Positions 26,403 to 35,581 of a stretch of DNA of 64,000 nucleotides are shown here, piece after piece. Under the pieces are notes generated by a model. It saw only the letters and a program-made list of their open reading frames with translations, was not told the DNA's origin and searched no databases. This DNA comes from Ruminococcus sp. (lineage in GTDB: Bacteria > Bacillota > Clostridia > Lachnospirales > Lachnospiraceae): positions 1-64,000 of the forward strand of contig JACERV010000011.1 of the NCBI GenBank assembly GCA_013911065.1, in the 5' to 3' direction. Within the stretch, counting starts at the first letter, position 1, and each line of letters opens with the position of its first letter. Both the position numbers and the translations under genes were made by a program.

Positions 26403-26640
26403 ATATAAAAAGCCGAAACTTTCTTTCCCTTCAAAAAGGGACCGAAAGTTTCGGCGGTACCACCCTAATTAACTGTAATTTACAGTTCACTCATTCACCG
26501 TTAACGCCGGCTCTACGCTGTGTTTTCACACAGGGGCTCCCGGGCCGGTTCTGTACATTCCGCGCAGGGACCTCCCACCTGATAGCCCCCTCTCTGTGCC
26601 GCTTTCTGTATATACTAATCCCGTTCACAGCCTATAGTAA
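26403..26640 (-). promoter_or_regulatory. T-box riboswitch of proS
   Basis: The minus-strand leader contains the T-box core AGGGTGGTACCGCC (26466-26453), which pairs with uncharged tRNA. A strong terminator overlaps it: GCCGAAACTTTC (26412-26423 on plus) with its complement (26444-26455) and five T. An AGTA-type stem I motif lies near 26600. Uncharged tRNA-Pro would stop terminator formation and raise proS expression. I could not place the specifier codon with certainty. Confidence 0.93.
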
Positions 26641-26645
26641 CTGTG

Positions 26646-26674
26646 ATTCTACTTGAAAATACTCCTTTTGTCAA
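26646..26674 (-). promoter_or_regulatory. proS promoter
   Basis: On the minus strand TTGACA (26674-26669), a 17-base spacer and TAGAAT (26651-26646), directly before the T-box leader. Confidence 0.75.
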
Positions 26675-26699
26675 GGGATTCTATTTTCATTTTCTCATA

Positions 26700-27833
26700 T
26701 TACCCTTGTACCTGAAGAAGTTTCTGTTTCAGTTCATTCTCCAGACGCAGCATCTCTTTTTCTGCTTCCCGGCGTTTCTGCCGGCCCTCCTGCTGAATAT
26801 GCAGCACTTCATCCAAAGTGGAAATCAGAGATTCATTTGTTATCTTCAAAGTCTCAATGTCTACAATACCTCTCTCCGATTCTTTTGCAGTCTCAATCGT
26901 CGCCATCTTCAACTTCTCTGCATTTTTCTTCAGAAGTTCATTCGTCATATCTGTCACTTCGCGCTGCGCTGCTGCAGCCTGTGCAGAATGTTCCACCCCA
27001 AGGGCAAGAACCATCTGGCTCTTCCACAGCGGTATCGTATTCACAATCGTGGACTGTATCTTCTCAACCATAAGTGTATCATTTCCCTGAACCAGCCGGA
27101 TCTGAGGCGCTGTCTGTATGGAAATAGTTCTGGTCAGCTCCAGGTCATGTATCTTTTTCTCAAATCTGTTGCACATGGAGTCCAGATCTTTCGCCGCCTG
27201 TGCATCCTCGGGCAGCCCGCTCTGCTGTGCCTTGACAAGAAGCTCCGGCAGTTTCGTGTTTCTGATCTCCTGCAGCTTTTTCTTGCCTGCCAGTACATAC
27301 ATGGATAATTCCTTAAAATAGGTGAGATTTACATCATACATCTTGTCCAATATAGCAATATCCTTCAATAACTGTACCTGGTGATTTTCAAGCACTTTGC
27401 ATATCTGGTTAATATTTGTCTCTGCCTTAGCATATTTTGCTTTCATTGCAGAAATTTTATTTGAAGTCTTTTTAAAGATTCCTAAGAATCCTTTTTCCTC
27501 TTCCTCGCCAAAATCCTTTAGTTCCCGCACAACGCCTGACAGAAGCTCTCCAACTTCTCCCAAGTCCTTTGTCTTCACATTCTCAAGAGCCGTTTCAGAA
27601 AAATCTGCCATCTTCTTCTGCGTCCCTGCCCCGTATTGCAAAATCACTGCGGAATTAGTCAAATCAATCTGGCTGGCAAATGTATCCACTGCCCGTCTTT
27701 CTGATTCAGACAGAATGCTGTCATCAAAAGAAGCCTCTTCCACAGCAGCAGGTTTTACAGCCTGTTTTTCTTCCTGGAAAGGTTCCAGTGTCAATGTAGG
27801 TGCCGCAGCAAATCCTTCAAATTCGTTGTTCAT
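26700..27833 (-). CDS. TelA-family protein (toxic anion resistance)
   Basis: A 377-residue, mostly helical cytoplasmic protein of the TelA family (PF05816), known from tellurite resistance loci and broader envelope or stress functions. It has a Pro/Glu-rich N-terminus, then long amphipathic helices with several coiled-coil stretches and a Lys/Glu-rich C-terminus. I chose ATG at 27833, eight bases after GGAGG; an ATG 15 bases earlier lies before the ribosome binding site. It follows the XpaC-like gene by 17 bases, a pairing known in Firmicutes. Biochemical role unknown. Confidence 0.88.
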   Translation of the reverse strand: MNNEFEGFAAAPTLTLEPFQEEKQAVKPAAVEEASFDDSILSESERRAVDTFASQIDLTNSAVILQYGAGTQKKMADFSETALENVKTKDLGEVGELLSGVVRELKDFGEEEEKGFLGIFKKTSNKISAMKAKYAKAETNINQICKVLENHQVQLLKDIAILDKMYDVNLTYFKELSMYVLAGKKKLQEIRNTKLPELLVKAQQSGLPEDAQAAKDLDSMCNRFEKKIHDLELTRTISIQTAPQIRLVQGNDTLMVEKIQSTIVNTIPLWKSQMVLALGVEHSAQAAAAQREVTDMTNELLKKNAEKLKMATIETAKESERGIVDIETLKITNESLISTLDEVLHIQQEGRQKRREAEKEMLRLENELKQKLLQVQG

Positions 27834-27850
27834 GTTATTTTCCTCCATGC

Positions 27851-29122
27851 TTAAAAGTCATCCTTTGTAAGACCTTCCTGTGCCAGCATTGTATTCAGCA
27901 CAGATATATCTGCAGACACATTCCATGCCGTATCCTTGAACAAGCTATCTAAAAGCTTTTCAAACGCCACATTCAATGTGTCTAATGTCTTTTCAATCTC
28001 CTCTTTTGATGAAATAATATTCTCCCCCTGCACCGGCTGGGCATCCAGCTCCTCGTACGCTTCCAGAAGCTTCACCGTAGTGGGCAGGTAATATTCCATC
28101 AGTCTCCTGATATCGGAGATATTTTCAGGGTTCTGCTGTACACGGTTAAAAATCTTGGCTACCAGCATCTCTATCCGGTATATCTTAGCAGAAATCTCCT
28201 CTCCCGGAATTGCATCATTACATTCACGTATCTTTTTAATGTATTCATCCCCGGCACGAACAATTTCCTGTACCTGAGGATCCATATTCGCCTGCTCCTG
28301 AGCCTGGCGCTCTTTTGCAAGCCTTTCTTCCAGCTTCTGCCTCTCCACATTCTGCATCAGCTCAGTATACTGTCCATAAGCCTTATCGCTTACAATAAGA
28401 CAAGTTTTCTGATGATCCAGATGTCCCTGCCGGAACCATCTCTTTTGTATCATTTTCTCAATGTCTTTCACCACATATTTGTGGGGCTTTTTCAGACTTT
28501 CTGCCAGTTCCTTTATTTCGCAGTATTCCTTTCCCTCAAGCTCCTGGATGTAAGTTCTGAATCTCTTCACCCGGCCTAAAAGTATCCTGCCCGCATTACC
28601 CAAAATTACGCTTCCGACAAAAAAAGGAGCCAGAATTCCCACCGCAATCTGAAGCCACGTTCCAAAATAATGACCTGTCAATGCCGTACCAATGAACAGG
28701 AATAACAATGTCAAAAACGTTCCGATTCCCACGGTCCATCCTGTCACAGTCATAACGATTCCGCCGACTTTCATCCCTGGTGTCTGAATAAACAAGCCGG
28801 GGGTTTTCTGCAGCGCGGTTGACTCCTGTGAAACACGATATTGCCTGTCCCCTGCCTGATTTCTTCTTTCTTCCTCTCCATACATATAGGGATTCCGGCC
28901 CTGTTCCCAACCGTATCCATGGCGCTGCGCCTTTCTCTGATACCTGTACATATCTCTGGCGGCACGCCTGCTCATATTAGACAATCCTTTCCCCAGACCG
29001 CCCATTGCGCTGTTGATTGTATTTGTAATTGTCTGATTCAGCCTGTTAAAGTCCTGGGAATCTATGGCATCCTGCACCGTTCGGCGGATATCCTCCCCAA
29101 ATCTTTCCCAATCCTGGTTCAT
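27851..29122 (-). CDS. XpaC-family membrane protein
   Basis: A 423-residue protein of the XpaC family (named after 5-bromo-4-chloroindolyl phosphate hydrolysis). It has an Arg-rich hydrophilic N-terminus (1-115), two membrane helices (about 120-180), a DNA-binding-like helix-rich stretch (LAESLKKPHKYVVKDIEKMI) and a helical C-terminal domain. ATG at 29122 is seven bases after AGGTGG; an ATG six bases upstream leaves almost no spacing. Transcribed with the TelA gene from a promoter that abuts that of the divergent pseudouridine synthase. Function is not established. Confidence 0.85.
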   Translation of the reverse strand: MNQDWERFGEDIRRTVQDAIDSQDFNRLNQTITNTINSAMGGLGKGLSNMSRRAARDMYRYQRKAQRHGYGWEQGRNPYMYGEEERRNQAGDRQYRVSQESTALQKTPGLFIQTPGMKVGGIVMTVTGWTVGIGTFLTLLFLFIGTALTGHYFGTWLQIAVGILAPFFVGSVILGNAGRILLGRVKRFRTYIQELEGKEYCEIKELAESLKKPHKYVVKDIEKMIQKRWFRQGHLDHQKTCLIVSDKAYGQYTELMQNVERQKLEERLAKERQAQEQANMDPQVQEIVRAGDEYIKKIRECNDAIPGEEISAKIYRIEMLVAKIFNRVQQNPENISDIRRLMEYYLPTTVKLLEAYEELDAQPVQGENIISSKEEIEKTLDTLNVAFEKLLDSLFKDTAWNVSADISVLNTMLAQEGLTKDDF

Positions 29123-29162
29123 TCTCATTCCACCTGCCTTATCAAAAATCTATTTAGAAAGC

Positions 29163-29191
29163 TTGACCTATTATTTCTTTTATATGATAAT
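29163..29191 (+). promoter_or_regulatory. Promoter of the pseudouridine synthase gene
   Basis: TTGACC (29163-29168), a 17-base spacer and GATAAT (29186-29191). Its -10 box is one base from the -10 box of the opposing xpaC promoter. Confidence 0.7.
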
Positions 29192-29192
29192 C

Positions 29193-29221
29193 AGTGTAGT
29201 CAGATTTTTCTGAAAAGTCAA
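29193..29221 (-). promoter_or_regulatory. Promoter of the xpaC-telA operon
   Basis: On the minus strand TTGACT (29221-29216), a 17-base spacer and TACACT (29198-29193). It faces the plus-strand promoter, so both cannot be occupied together. Confidence 0.65.
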
Positions 29222-29248
29222 GGAAATACCGCTAAAGGAGCAAAGAAA

Positions 29249-29926
29249 ATGACCCCTGATATCTTATTTGAAGACCCGGATATTATCGTATGCCGCAAGC
29301 CGTCCGGAGTGCCTACACAGAGCAGCCGTATCGGAACACCTGATATGGTCAGCATCCTAAAAAACCATATCCATAAAAATAGTCCCCAAAAACAGCCGCC
29401 TTATCTGGCTGTGATCCATCGTTTGGACCAGCCCGTAGAAGGACTTCTCGTATTTGCCAAAACCCCGGCTGCAGCGAAAAACCTGAATAAGCAATTGACA
29501 GAATATGGCTTTGGAAAACATTATCGCGCCCTCCTGGATGGTATTCCCTCCTGTCCGGAAGGAGATCTGGAAGATTATCTGATAAAAGACAGCAGAGCCA
29601 ATTCCTCCCGCATATGCTCCAGCAATACTCCGGGAGCAAAAAAAGCTCTCCTTCATTATAAAATTATAGAAACCCAGCCGCCCTACTCACTTGCAGACAT
29701 CACTTTAAAGACAGGCCGGCATCATCAAATCAGGGTGCAGATGGCACACATGGGAACGCCCATCGCCGGTGACAAAAAATACGGCATACAAAAAAACCTT
29801 TCCGCCATCGGAACTCTTCAGCTATTTGCCTGCCGCTTGACCTTTTATCATCCGCGGACCAATGAACACATGGAGTTTCATCTCAACACACCAGAAGATT
29901 CTTTGAAAAGTTTACAAACTCTGTAG
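29249..29926 (+). CDS. RluA-family 23S rRNA/tRNA pseudouridine synthase
   Basis: A 225-residue single-domain pseudouridine synthase with the family motif HRLDQPVEGLLVFAK, where the Asp is the catalytic nucleophile, and the C-terminal TGRHHQIRVQMAHMG. It lacks an S4 RNA-binding domain, like RluA and TruC. I chose ATG at 29249, eight bases after AAAGGAG; an upstream extension of the frame to 28841 overlaps the opposite gene and is not coding. Its modification site cannot be told from sequence. Confidence 0.93.
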   Translation: MTPDILFEDPDIIVCRKPSGVPTQSSRIGTPDMVSILKNHIHKNSPQKQPPYLAVIHRLDQPVEGLLVFAKTPAAAKNLNKQLTEYGFGKHYRALLDGIPSCPEGDLEDYLIKDSRANSSRICSSNTPGAKKALLHYKIIETQPPYSLADITLKTGRHHQIRVQMAHMGTPIAGDKKYGIQKNLSAIGTLQLFACRLTFYHPRTNEHMEFHLNTPEDSLKSLQTL

Positions 29927-29982
29927 TGCAGTTTCCCTGAGTTTGTACTCTGCCGGAAATTCGAAACATCTTCCGGCAGAGC

Positions 29983-30020
29983 AAAAAACTGCTGCACCCT
30001 CTATGAGCTGCAGCAGTTTT
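29983..30020. terminator. Bidirectional terminator between pseudouridine synthase and spoVG
   Basis: AAAACTGCTGCA (29985-29996) pairs with TGCAGCAGTTTT (30009-30020), with T runs on both strands. A second stem, CTCTGCCGGAA with TTCCGGCAGAG (29948-29981), lies beside it without a clear T run. Confidence 0.85.
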
Positions 30021-30039
30021 ACATCTACTCCTACTTCAA

Positions 30040-30327
30040 TTACATTTCTTCAGGAACTGATTCTGATTCTTCCTCAACTGATTCAGAATATTTTTCTAGA
30101 ATTGTGGTCTGAATACGTTCTCTGGTGCCGCAATTGATTGGGTGCGCGATGTCGCGGTATTCGCCGTCAAGCGCTTTCTTGCTGGGCATTGCGATAAATA
30201 ACCCCTTCTCACCTTCAATCACTTTGATATCATGAACTACAAATTCATCGTCAATGGTGATAGAAACGACTGCCTTTAACTTACCTTCCTTTGTTACTCT
30301 GCGCACACGTACATCTGTAATCTGCAT
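30040..30327 (-). CDS. spoVG: Septation/sporulation regulator SpoVG
   Basis: A 95-residue small regulatory protein with the conserved N-terminus [11 protein letters not shown] and the central [11 protein letters not shown] and RDIAHPIN motifs. SpoVG is an RNA/DNA-binding global regulator that in Bacillus affects septum formation and capsule or virulence genes. The C-terminus is extended by an acidic Glu/Ser-rich tail. I chose ATG at 30327 by homology; an upstream TTG closer to the AAAGGGG site would add three residues. It lies 38 bases after glgD and may be cotranscribed with it. Confidence 0.95.
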   Translation of the reverse strand: MQITDVRVRRVTKEGKLKAVVSITIDDEFVVHDIKVIEGEKGLFIAMPSKKALDGEYRDIAHPINCGTRERIQTTILEKYSESVEEESESVPEEM

Positions 30328-30365
30328 AACATTCAAGTCCCCTTTCTCTGCCTGCATTCGTAAGA

Positions 30366-31484
30366 TTATAATGCATACCGTTCGTTTTTCTCAACTACCA
30401 CTTTTACTCCACCCTCACCAACATGTCTTGTGTTCGCCCTTATCGTATCACGACTTTCAATAATACAATTCTCGATATACGTATTATCCCCCAGATAAAC
30501 ATCATTCAGGATAACAGAATTCTTGATGACGCAGTTATTACCCACAAATACTTTCTTGAACAGTATCGAATTTTCCACTGTACCGTTAATGATGCTTCCG
30601 CTTCCGATAATGCTGTTCTTTACAACCGCGCCCGGATTGTATTTAGCAGGCGGAAGGTCGCTGACCTTGGACTTCACCGGTGGAAGTTCTTTGAAGAAAT
30701 AATTACGCACCTCCGGCTTCAGAAAATCCATATTTGTGTGGTAATATGCCTCCACTGTTGAGATGTTGCTCCAGTAGCTGTTTATCTTATAACCGTATAT
30801 TTTCTTCAAATTCTTATAACGAATCAGAATATCGGTTACAAAATCATGTCTTTCCTCTTCTGCGCAGTGCTCGACGAGGTCTATTAACTGTCTTCTCCTG
30901 ATGATATAGATACCAGTAGAAATTGTCTGGGAGTGAGCCACCATTGGCTTTTCTTCAAATGCTTCAATTCTGGCAGATTCATTCATGCGTACTGTTCCAA
31001 ACCGTGTCGCATCTTCCCCCGCTTCCAGATCCTTGCACACTACTGTAATATCAGCTTTTTTTGCAATATGATACTCGAGCACCTTATTGTAATCCAGCTT
31101 GTACACCGCATCTCCAGATGAAATAATCACATAAGGCTCATGGCATCTCTTCAGAAAATCAAGATTCTGATAAATAGCATCTGCGGTTCCACGGTACCAG
31201 TATCCATTCTCCGCTGTTATTGTCGGAGTAAATATGTAAAGACCTCCCTGTTTCCTTCCAAAATCCCACCATTTTGATGAGTTCAAATGTTCATTCACAG
31301 ATCTTGCATTGTACTGTGTCAGTACGGCAACTTTCTGTATATGTGAATTCGACATATTACTCAGCGCAAAATCAATTGCTCTGTAGCTGGCTGCTATGGG
31401 CATTGCTGCCGTTGCCCGTCTGGAAGTTAAATCCAGCATTCTCCTGCTGTTTCCACCCGCTAAAATAATACCTACTGCTCTCAT
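30366..31484 (-). CDS. glgD: GlgD, non-catalytic partner of ADP-glucose pyrophosphorylase
   Basis: A 372-residue nucleotidyltransferase-like protein with a C-terminal left-handed beta-helix. Catalytic features differ from GlgC: the G-loop reads LAGGNSRRM rather than [10 protein letters not shown] and the SGDH motif reads SGDA. In Firmicutes GlgD forms a heterotetramer with GlgC and raises its activity. Its ATG overlaps the glgC stop by four bases, as expected for subunits made together. It is about 50 residues shorter than GlgC. Confidence 0.95.
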   Translation of the reverse strand: MRAVGIILAGGNSRRMLDLTSRRATAAMPIAASYRAIDFALSNMSNSHIQKVAVLTQYNARSVNEHLNSSKWWDFGRKQGGLYIFTPTITAENGYWYRGTADAIYQNLDFLKRCHEPYVIISSGDAVYKLDYNKVLEYHIAKKADITVVCKDLEAGEDATRFGTVRMNESARIEAFEEKPMVAHSQTISTGIYIIRRRQLIDLVEHCAEEERHDFVTDILIRYKNLKKIYGYKINSYWSNISTVEAYYHTNMDFLKPEVRNYFFKELPPVKSKVSDLPPAKYNPGAVVKNSIIGSGSIINGTVENSILFKKVFVGNNCVIKNSVILNDVYLGDNTYIENCIIESRDTIRANTRHVGEGGVKVVVEKNERYAL

Positions 31485-32755
31485 ATCCGTTCACCTGCCT
31501 TTATTAATGTCTCACCGCTTGCAAGTACTCCATCATTGTAATCCTCTGACGACGTAACACCACTAATGGCGGTATTCTTACTAATCTTCACTCCGGATGG
31601 TATCACAGAGTTCTCTCCAATTGTAGCAAGCCCCCCGCCGTATACACCCGGCTTCTCCATATTGGGAACATCTTCTCCAATACCGATCACGACATCATTT
31701 CCAACCTCAGTATCCTCAGCAATAATTGCTTTATCAATGACACAATTATCTCCGATTGTGACTCCTCTCATAATAATCGAATCTCTGATGATACTTCCCT
31801 TGCCGACAGTCACACCGCCTCCAAGCACTGAATTACGGACTTCTCCATAAATCTCAGATCCGTTGCTTATGATACATCTGTCAATAACAGCTTCTTTTGA
31901 AATATATTGGGGTGGAATATTTGCGCTGTTGGTGTAAATCTTCCAGAACTCCTCATACAGGTTGAACTCAGGAATGATATCAATCAATTCCATATTTGCT
32001 TCCCAGTAAGAACTAAGAGTTCCCACATCCTTCCAATATCCATTATATTCATAGGCAAACATCCGTTTTCCATTCTCATGGCAATATGGAATAATGTGCT
32101 TTCCAAAATCACAGTTCGGCTGTTCAGAAAGTTTCAGCAATGCATCTTTAAGCACCGGCCAGCTAAATATGTATATTCCCATAGATGCCAGGTTACTGCT
32201 TGGCCTCTCCGGCTTTTCTTCAAATTCTTTAATCCGGCTTGCTTCATCTGTAACGACAATACCAAAACGGCTTGCTTCTTCTATTGGCACAGGCATAGCT
32301 GCGATTGTTACATCAGACTGATTTGCCTTGTGAAAATCCAGCATTACCTCATAATCCATTTTATAGATATGGTCCCCAGAAAGAATGAGCACATAATCAG
32401 GATTATAAGTCTCCATATAGTCCAGATTTTGATAAATAGCGTTCGCCGTACCCGTATACCATTCACTACTTGTACTTTTTTCATAAGGTGGCAGAACCGT
32501 CACACCTCCGACATTTCTATCCAAATCCCATGGGATACCAATTCCAATATGAGTATTCAAGCGTAAAGGCTGGTACTGTGTCAGCACACCTACAGTATCA
32601 ACACCAGAATTAATACAGTTACTGAGCGGAAAATCAATGATACGGTACTTGCCCCCAAAAGCTACTGCCGGCTTGGCTACTTTTGCGGTAAGAACCCCCA
32701 GTCTGCTGCCTTGTCCACCTGCCAGCAGCATAGCAATCATCTCTTTCTTAATCAT
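31481..32755 (-). CDS. glgC: Glucose-1-phosphate adenylyltransferase catalytic subunit
   Basis: A 424-residue ADP-glucose pyrophosphorylase, the committed step of glycogen synthesis. It has [11 protein letters not shown] with the P-loop-like Arg, [14 protein letters not shown], the catalytic [10 protein letters not shown], and EEKP for sugar phosphate binding, followed by hexapeptide beta-helix repeats (IGEDV, IGENSVI). Start at 32755 after GAGGTG. Divergent from murC, with the two -10 boxes 110 bases apart. Other glycogen genes are not in the window. Confidence 0.96.
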   Translation of the reverse strand: MIKKEMIAMLLAGGQGSRLGVLTAKVAKPAVAFGGKYRIIDFPLSNCINSGVDTVGVLTQYQPLRLNTHIGIGIPWDLDRNVGGVTVLPPYEKSTSSEWYTGTANAIYQNLDYMETYNPDYVLILSGDHIYKMDYEVMLDFHKANQSDVTIAAMPVPIEEASRFGIVVTDEASRIKEFEEKPERPSSNLASMGIYIFSWPVLKDALLKLSEQPNCDFGKHIIPYCHENGKRMFAYEYNGYWKDVGTLSSYWEANMELIDIIPEFNLYEEFWKIYTNSANIPPQYISKEAVIDRCIISNGSEIYGEVRNSVLGGGVTVGKGSIIRDSIIMRGVTIGDNCVIDKAIIAEDTEVGNDVVIGIGEDVPNMEKPGVYGGGLATIGENSVIPSGVKISKNTAISGVTSSEDYNDGVLASGETLIKAGERI

Positions 32756-32786
32756 GTCGTCACCTCATTTCTAGTTGATTGGATTT

Positions 32787-32907
32787 ATTATAACACATTT
32801 TTTCTTGTTTGTGCACATTTTTTACAATTTTTTAATTTAATGTTTTTACTTTTTGTCATTTTTGCACAAAAAGAACATCTTTAAAAATTCCCCATATATA
32901 GTATAAT
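32787..32907. promoter_or_regulatory. Divergent -10 boxes for glgC and murC
   Basis: For glgC, an extended -10 (TGTTATAAT on the minus strand, box at 32792-32787). For murC, a perfect TATAAT at 32902-32907. The region between is very AT-rich and neither -35 box is close to consensus. Confidence 0.55.
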
Positions 32908-32970
32908 ATAAAAAACAGTTAAAGTTTATGACTATTTCCAAAATTTTACAACCCAGGAAGGAATAAATAT

Positions 32971-34347
32971 ATGTATAAGATTAATTTCAAAAAACCAATC
33001 CACATCCATTTCATAGGAATCGGAGGCATTAGTATGAGCGGACTCGCAGAAATACTTCAAGAAGAAGGGTTCACTGTTTCCGGTTCGGATTGCAGAAAAT
33101 CCCCCCTCACCAAACAGCTTGAGGAAAAAGGCGTGCGTATTTTCTACGGTCAGAGTGCCTCGAATATTATAGATGGAATTGATTGCGTGGTATATACAGC
33201 CGCCGTAAGCAGGGATAACCCGGAACTGATTGAAGCAGTTGCCCAGAAAATCCCCATGCTTACACGTGCCGAACTGCTTGGACAGCTCATGAAGAATTAC
33301 AGCACCCCTATTGCCATATCAGGAACACATGGAAAAACAACAACAACCTCTATGATTTCTCATATTCTTCTGGAGGGGAACCTGGATCCCACTATATCCG
33401 TAGGCGGCATCCTGCAGGCTATCGGGGGCAATATACGTGTTGGAAATTCAGGGACATTCATCACTGAAGCCTGTGAATACACGAATAGCTTCCTTGACTT
33501 TAACCCTAAAATCAGTGTCATTCTTAACATCGAGGAGGATCACCTTGATTTTTTCAAAGACCTGGAAGACATCCGCCGTTCCTTCCATCAGTTTGCAGCG
33601 CTGCTTCCATCTGACGGAACCCTTGTTATTAATACAGACATCCAGAACTATGAAGAAATCTGTCAGGGACTCCACTGCCGCACTGTCACTTATGGAAGCG
33701 CTCCTTCTTCGGATTACGGTGCACAGAATATCAGTTATGATGACAAGGGCAGGGTTTCCTTTGATTTGCTCCGCAAAGGTAAGCCGGCTGAACATATCGT
33801 TCTTTCCGTGACCGGTGACCATAATGTATCAAATGCACTGTCCTCTATTGCTGTTGGAGAGCTCCTTGATATTCCTATGGATATTATTCAGAAAGGGCTG
33901 ACTTCCTTTTCAGGAACTGACCGCCGTTTTGAATATAAAGGTACTTTAAACGGCACTACTATTGTCGACGATTATGCACATCATCCAACGGAGATTGCAG
34001 CCACCTTAAAAGCCGCGCAGCATTACCCTCATAATAAACTATGGTGTGTATTCCAACCTCATACTTATACCCGTACGAAAGCATTTTTCCGGGAATTTGC
34101 TGAATCCCTTTCCCATGCAGACCATGTTGTTCTTGCTGATATTTATGCTGCCAGAGAGACCGACACTCTTGGAATCTCGTCGAAAGACCTTTCAAATGAG
34201 ATTCGGCGCACCGGTACGGATTCACACTACTTTTCTAGTTTCGAAAAAATTGAGAATTTCTTAAAAAAGAATTGTAAACCTGGTGACCTGTTGATAACTA
34301 TGGGGGCCGGAGATGTTGTAAACATTGGAGAAGACCTTTTAAAATAG
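32971..34347 (+). CDS. murC: UDP-N-acetylmuramate--L-alanine ligase
   Basis: A 458-residue peptidoglycan precursor ligase that adds the first L-alanine to UDP-MurNAc in the cytoplasm. The N-terminal nucleotide-binding part has FIGIGGISMSGLAEIL, the ATP loop is GTHGKTTTTS, and ITEACEYTNSFLDF carries the metal/UDP-MurNAc residues. The C-terminal domain holds DDYAHHPTE, typical of MurC. Start at 32971 after AGGAAGG. Full length. Confidence 0.97.
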   Translation: MYKINFKKPIHIHFIGIGGISMSGLAEILQEEGFTVSGSDCRKSPLTKQLEEKGVRIFYGQSASNIIDGIDCVVYTAAVSRDNPELIEAVAQKIPMLTRAELLGQLMKNYSTPIAISGTHGKTTTTSMISHILLEGNLDPTISVGGILQAIGGNIRVGNSGTFITEACEYTNSFLDFNPKISVILNIEEDHLDFFKDLEDIRRSFHQFAALLPSDGTLVINTDIQNYEEICQGLHCRTVTYGSAPSSDYGAQNISYDDKGRVSFDLLRKGKPAEHIVLSVTGDHNVSNALSSIAVGELLDIPMDIIQKGLTSFSGTDRRFEYKGTLNGTTIVDDYAHHPTEIAATLKAAQHYPHNKLWCVFQPHTYTRTKAFFREFAESLSHADHVVLADIYAARETDTLGISSKDLSNEIRRTGTDSHYFSSFEKIENFLKKNCKPGDLLITMGAGDVVNIGEDLLK

Positions 34348-34350
34348 GAC

Positions 34351-34382
34351 TTATCCACATTTTCCACATAAAGTTATCTACA
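34351..34382 (+). promoter_or_regulatory. Three DnaA-box-like sites in tandem
   Basis: TTATCCACA (34351-34359, perfect consensus), TTTTCCACA (34360-34368, one mismatch) and TTATCTACA (34374-34382, one mismatch) lie in the same orientation. They are 54 bases before a TATAAT (34436-34441) that serves the DnaD-like gene. Confidence 0.6.
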
Positions 34383-34492
34383 AAATACCTTGTTTTTGCC
34401 ACGAAAAAGTGCTTTTTCCCATTGCGATAAGATGCTATAATACCTTTACGCATGAGAACCGGTACAAAAATCAAAGGGTGGGGAAACATAAA

Positions 34493-35569
34493 ATGAAGAC
34501 ATTAACATTAAAAAATAAGTTTCAAACAAACATGACATTAATCACCAACGACTTCATTGATAATTACATGATTCAGGCAAATGGTGAATTTGTAAAAGTA
34601 TATCTGTTTCTGCTGCGGCATCTGGATGATCCTTGCTCCTCTCTGACAATCTCAGTGATTGCAGACTGCCTTAACAATACAGAAAAAGATATACTAAGGG
34701 CCTTTAGATACTGGGAATCTGAAGGACTTTTAAGTTTGGAAAAAGATAAGGACGGCAAGATTGTTGGGATTGAGCTGGAAAGAGCACCTTCCATTGCCGC
34801 TGCTGCAAGGAAAATGACCGCCCTCAAGACCGTCTCAGCTCCTGCAAAAACTCCTGTAAAGGAGCAGATAACGGATGAGGCGCCGCCTGAAGTACTCCCG
34901 ATACCCAAGGCTATCCCTCTGACTTCTTTTAAGGCACAGAAGGAACTGAAGTCTCTTCTTTTTATTGCAGAGCAGTATTTGGGAAAGACATTATCGAAAA
35001 CAGATGTAGATGCTATTACATATTTTTACGAAACTCTGGGGATGTCTGCGGATTTGATAGAATATCTTATAGAATCCTGCGCGGAGAACGGACATAAAAG
35101 TATGCACTACATCCAAAAGGTTGCTTTATCCTGGGCCGACAATGGCATTACCTCTGTAGAGCAGGCACGTCAGACTTCTTCTGCCTATCACAAGAATTGT
35201 TATACCGTTCTCAATGCATTTGGCATTAAGAACAGAGGGCCTGCGGCAGCCGAACTTGTTTTTATTAAAAAATGGACAGAGGAATTTGGCTTTGCTCTTG
35301 ACATCATACAGGAGGCATGCAGCCGTACGATTACAGCCACGCACCAGCCAAGCTTCGAGTATGCAGACACAATTCTCACAAAGTGGAATGAGAATCAGGT
35401 ACGCCACTTGCAAGATATCGCAGCTTTAGATGAAGCTTTCCTTAAAGAAAAATCGGTTCAGAAAGCTGCCGGTATCAAACAAAGACCCGCTTCAAAGAAC
35501 CTCAACAATTTTGAGAGACGAGCTTATGATATGGAATCTTTGGAAGAGCAACTATTAAACAGTAATTAG
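34493..35569 (+). CDS. DnaD-domain replication initiation protein
   Basis: A 358-residue protein with an N-terminal winged-helix-like domain (FIDNYMIQANGEFVKVYLFL, about 20-100), a Pro/Ala-rich linker (about 110-150), and one or two DnaD/DnaB_2 helical domains (YFYETLGMSADLIEYLIESC and the later TEEFGFALDIIQEAC). DnaD-like proteins load the replicative helicase with DnaA, DnaB and DnaI in Firmicutes. The gene is followed after 12 bases by the helicase loader. ATG at 34493 is preceded by GGGTGGGG. An upstream frame to 34409 has no site. Confidence 0.9.
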   Translation: MKTLTLKNKFQTNMTLITNDFIDNYMIQANGEFVKVYLFLLRHLDDPCSSLTISVIADCLNNTEKDILRAFRYWESEGLLSLEKDKDGKIVGIELERAPSIAAAARKMTALKTVSAPAKTPVKEQITDEAPPEVLPIPKAIPLTSFKAQKELKSLLFIAEQYLGKTLSKTDVDAITYFYETLGMSADLIEYLIESCAENGHKSMHYIQKVALSWADNGITSVEQARQTSSAYHKNCYTVLNAFGIKNRGPAAAELVFIKKWTEEFGFALDIIQEACSRTITATHQPSFEYADTILTKWNENQVRHLQDIAALDEAFLKEKSVQKAAGIKQRPASKNLNNFERRAYDMESLEEQLLNSN

Positions 35570-35581
35570 AAGGAGCAGATT

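Noticed and set aside
26643-27308. 221-codon plus-strand ORF
   Set aside because: It is the antisense of the TelA gene and of the proS promoter region, rich in Leu/Cys/His as such shadows are.
34348-34492. DnaA-box cluster as chromosomal origin
   Set aside because: No dnaA, dnaN, recF or rpmH lie nearby, the boxes are only three and the gap is 145 bases, so promoter control is more likely than oriC.
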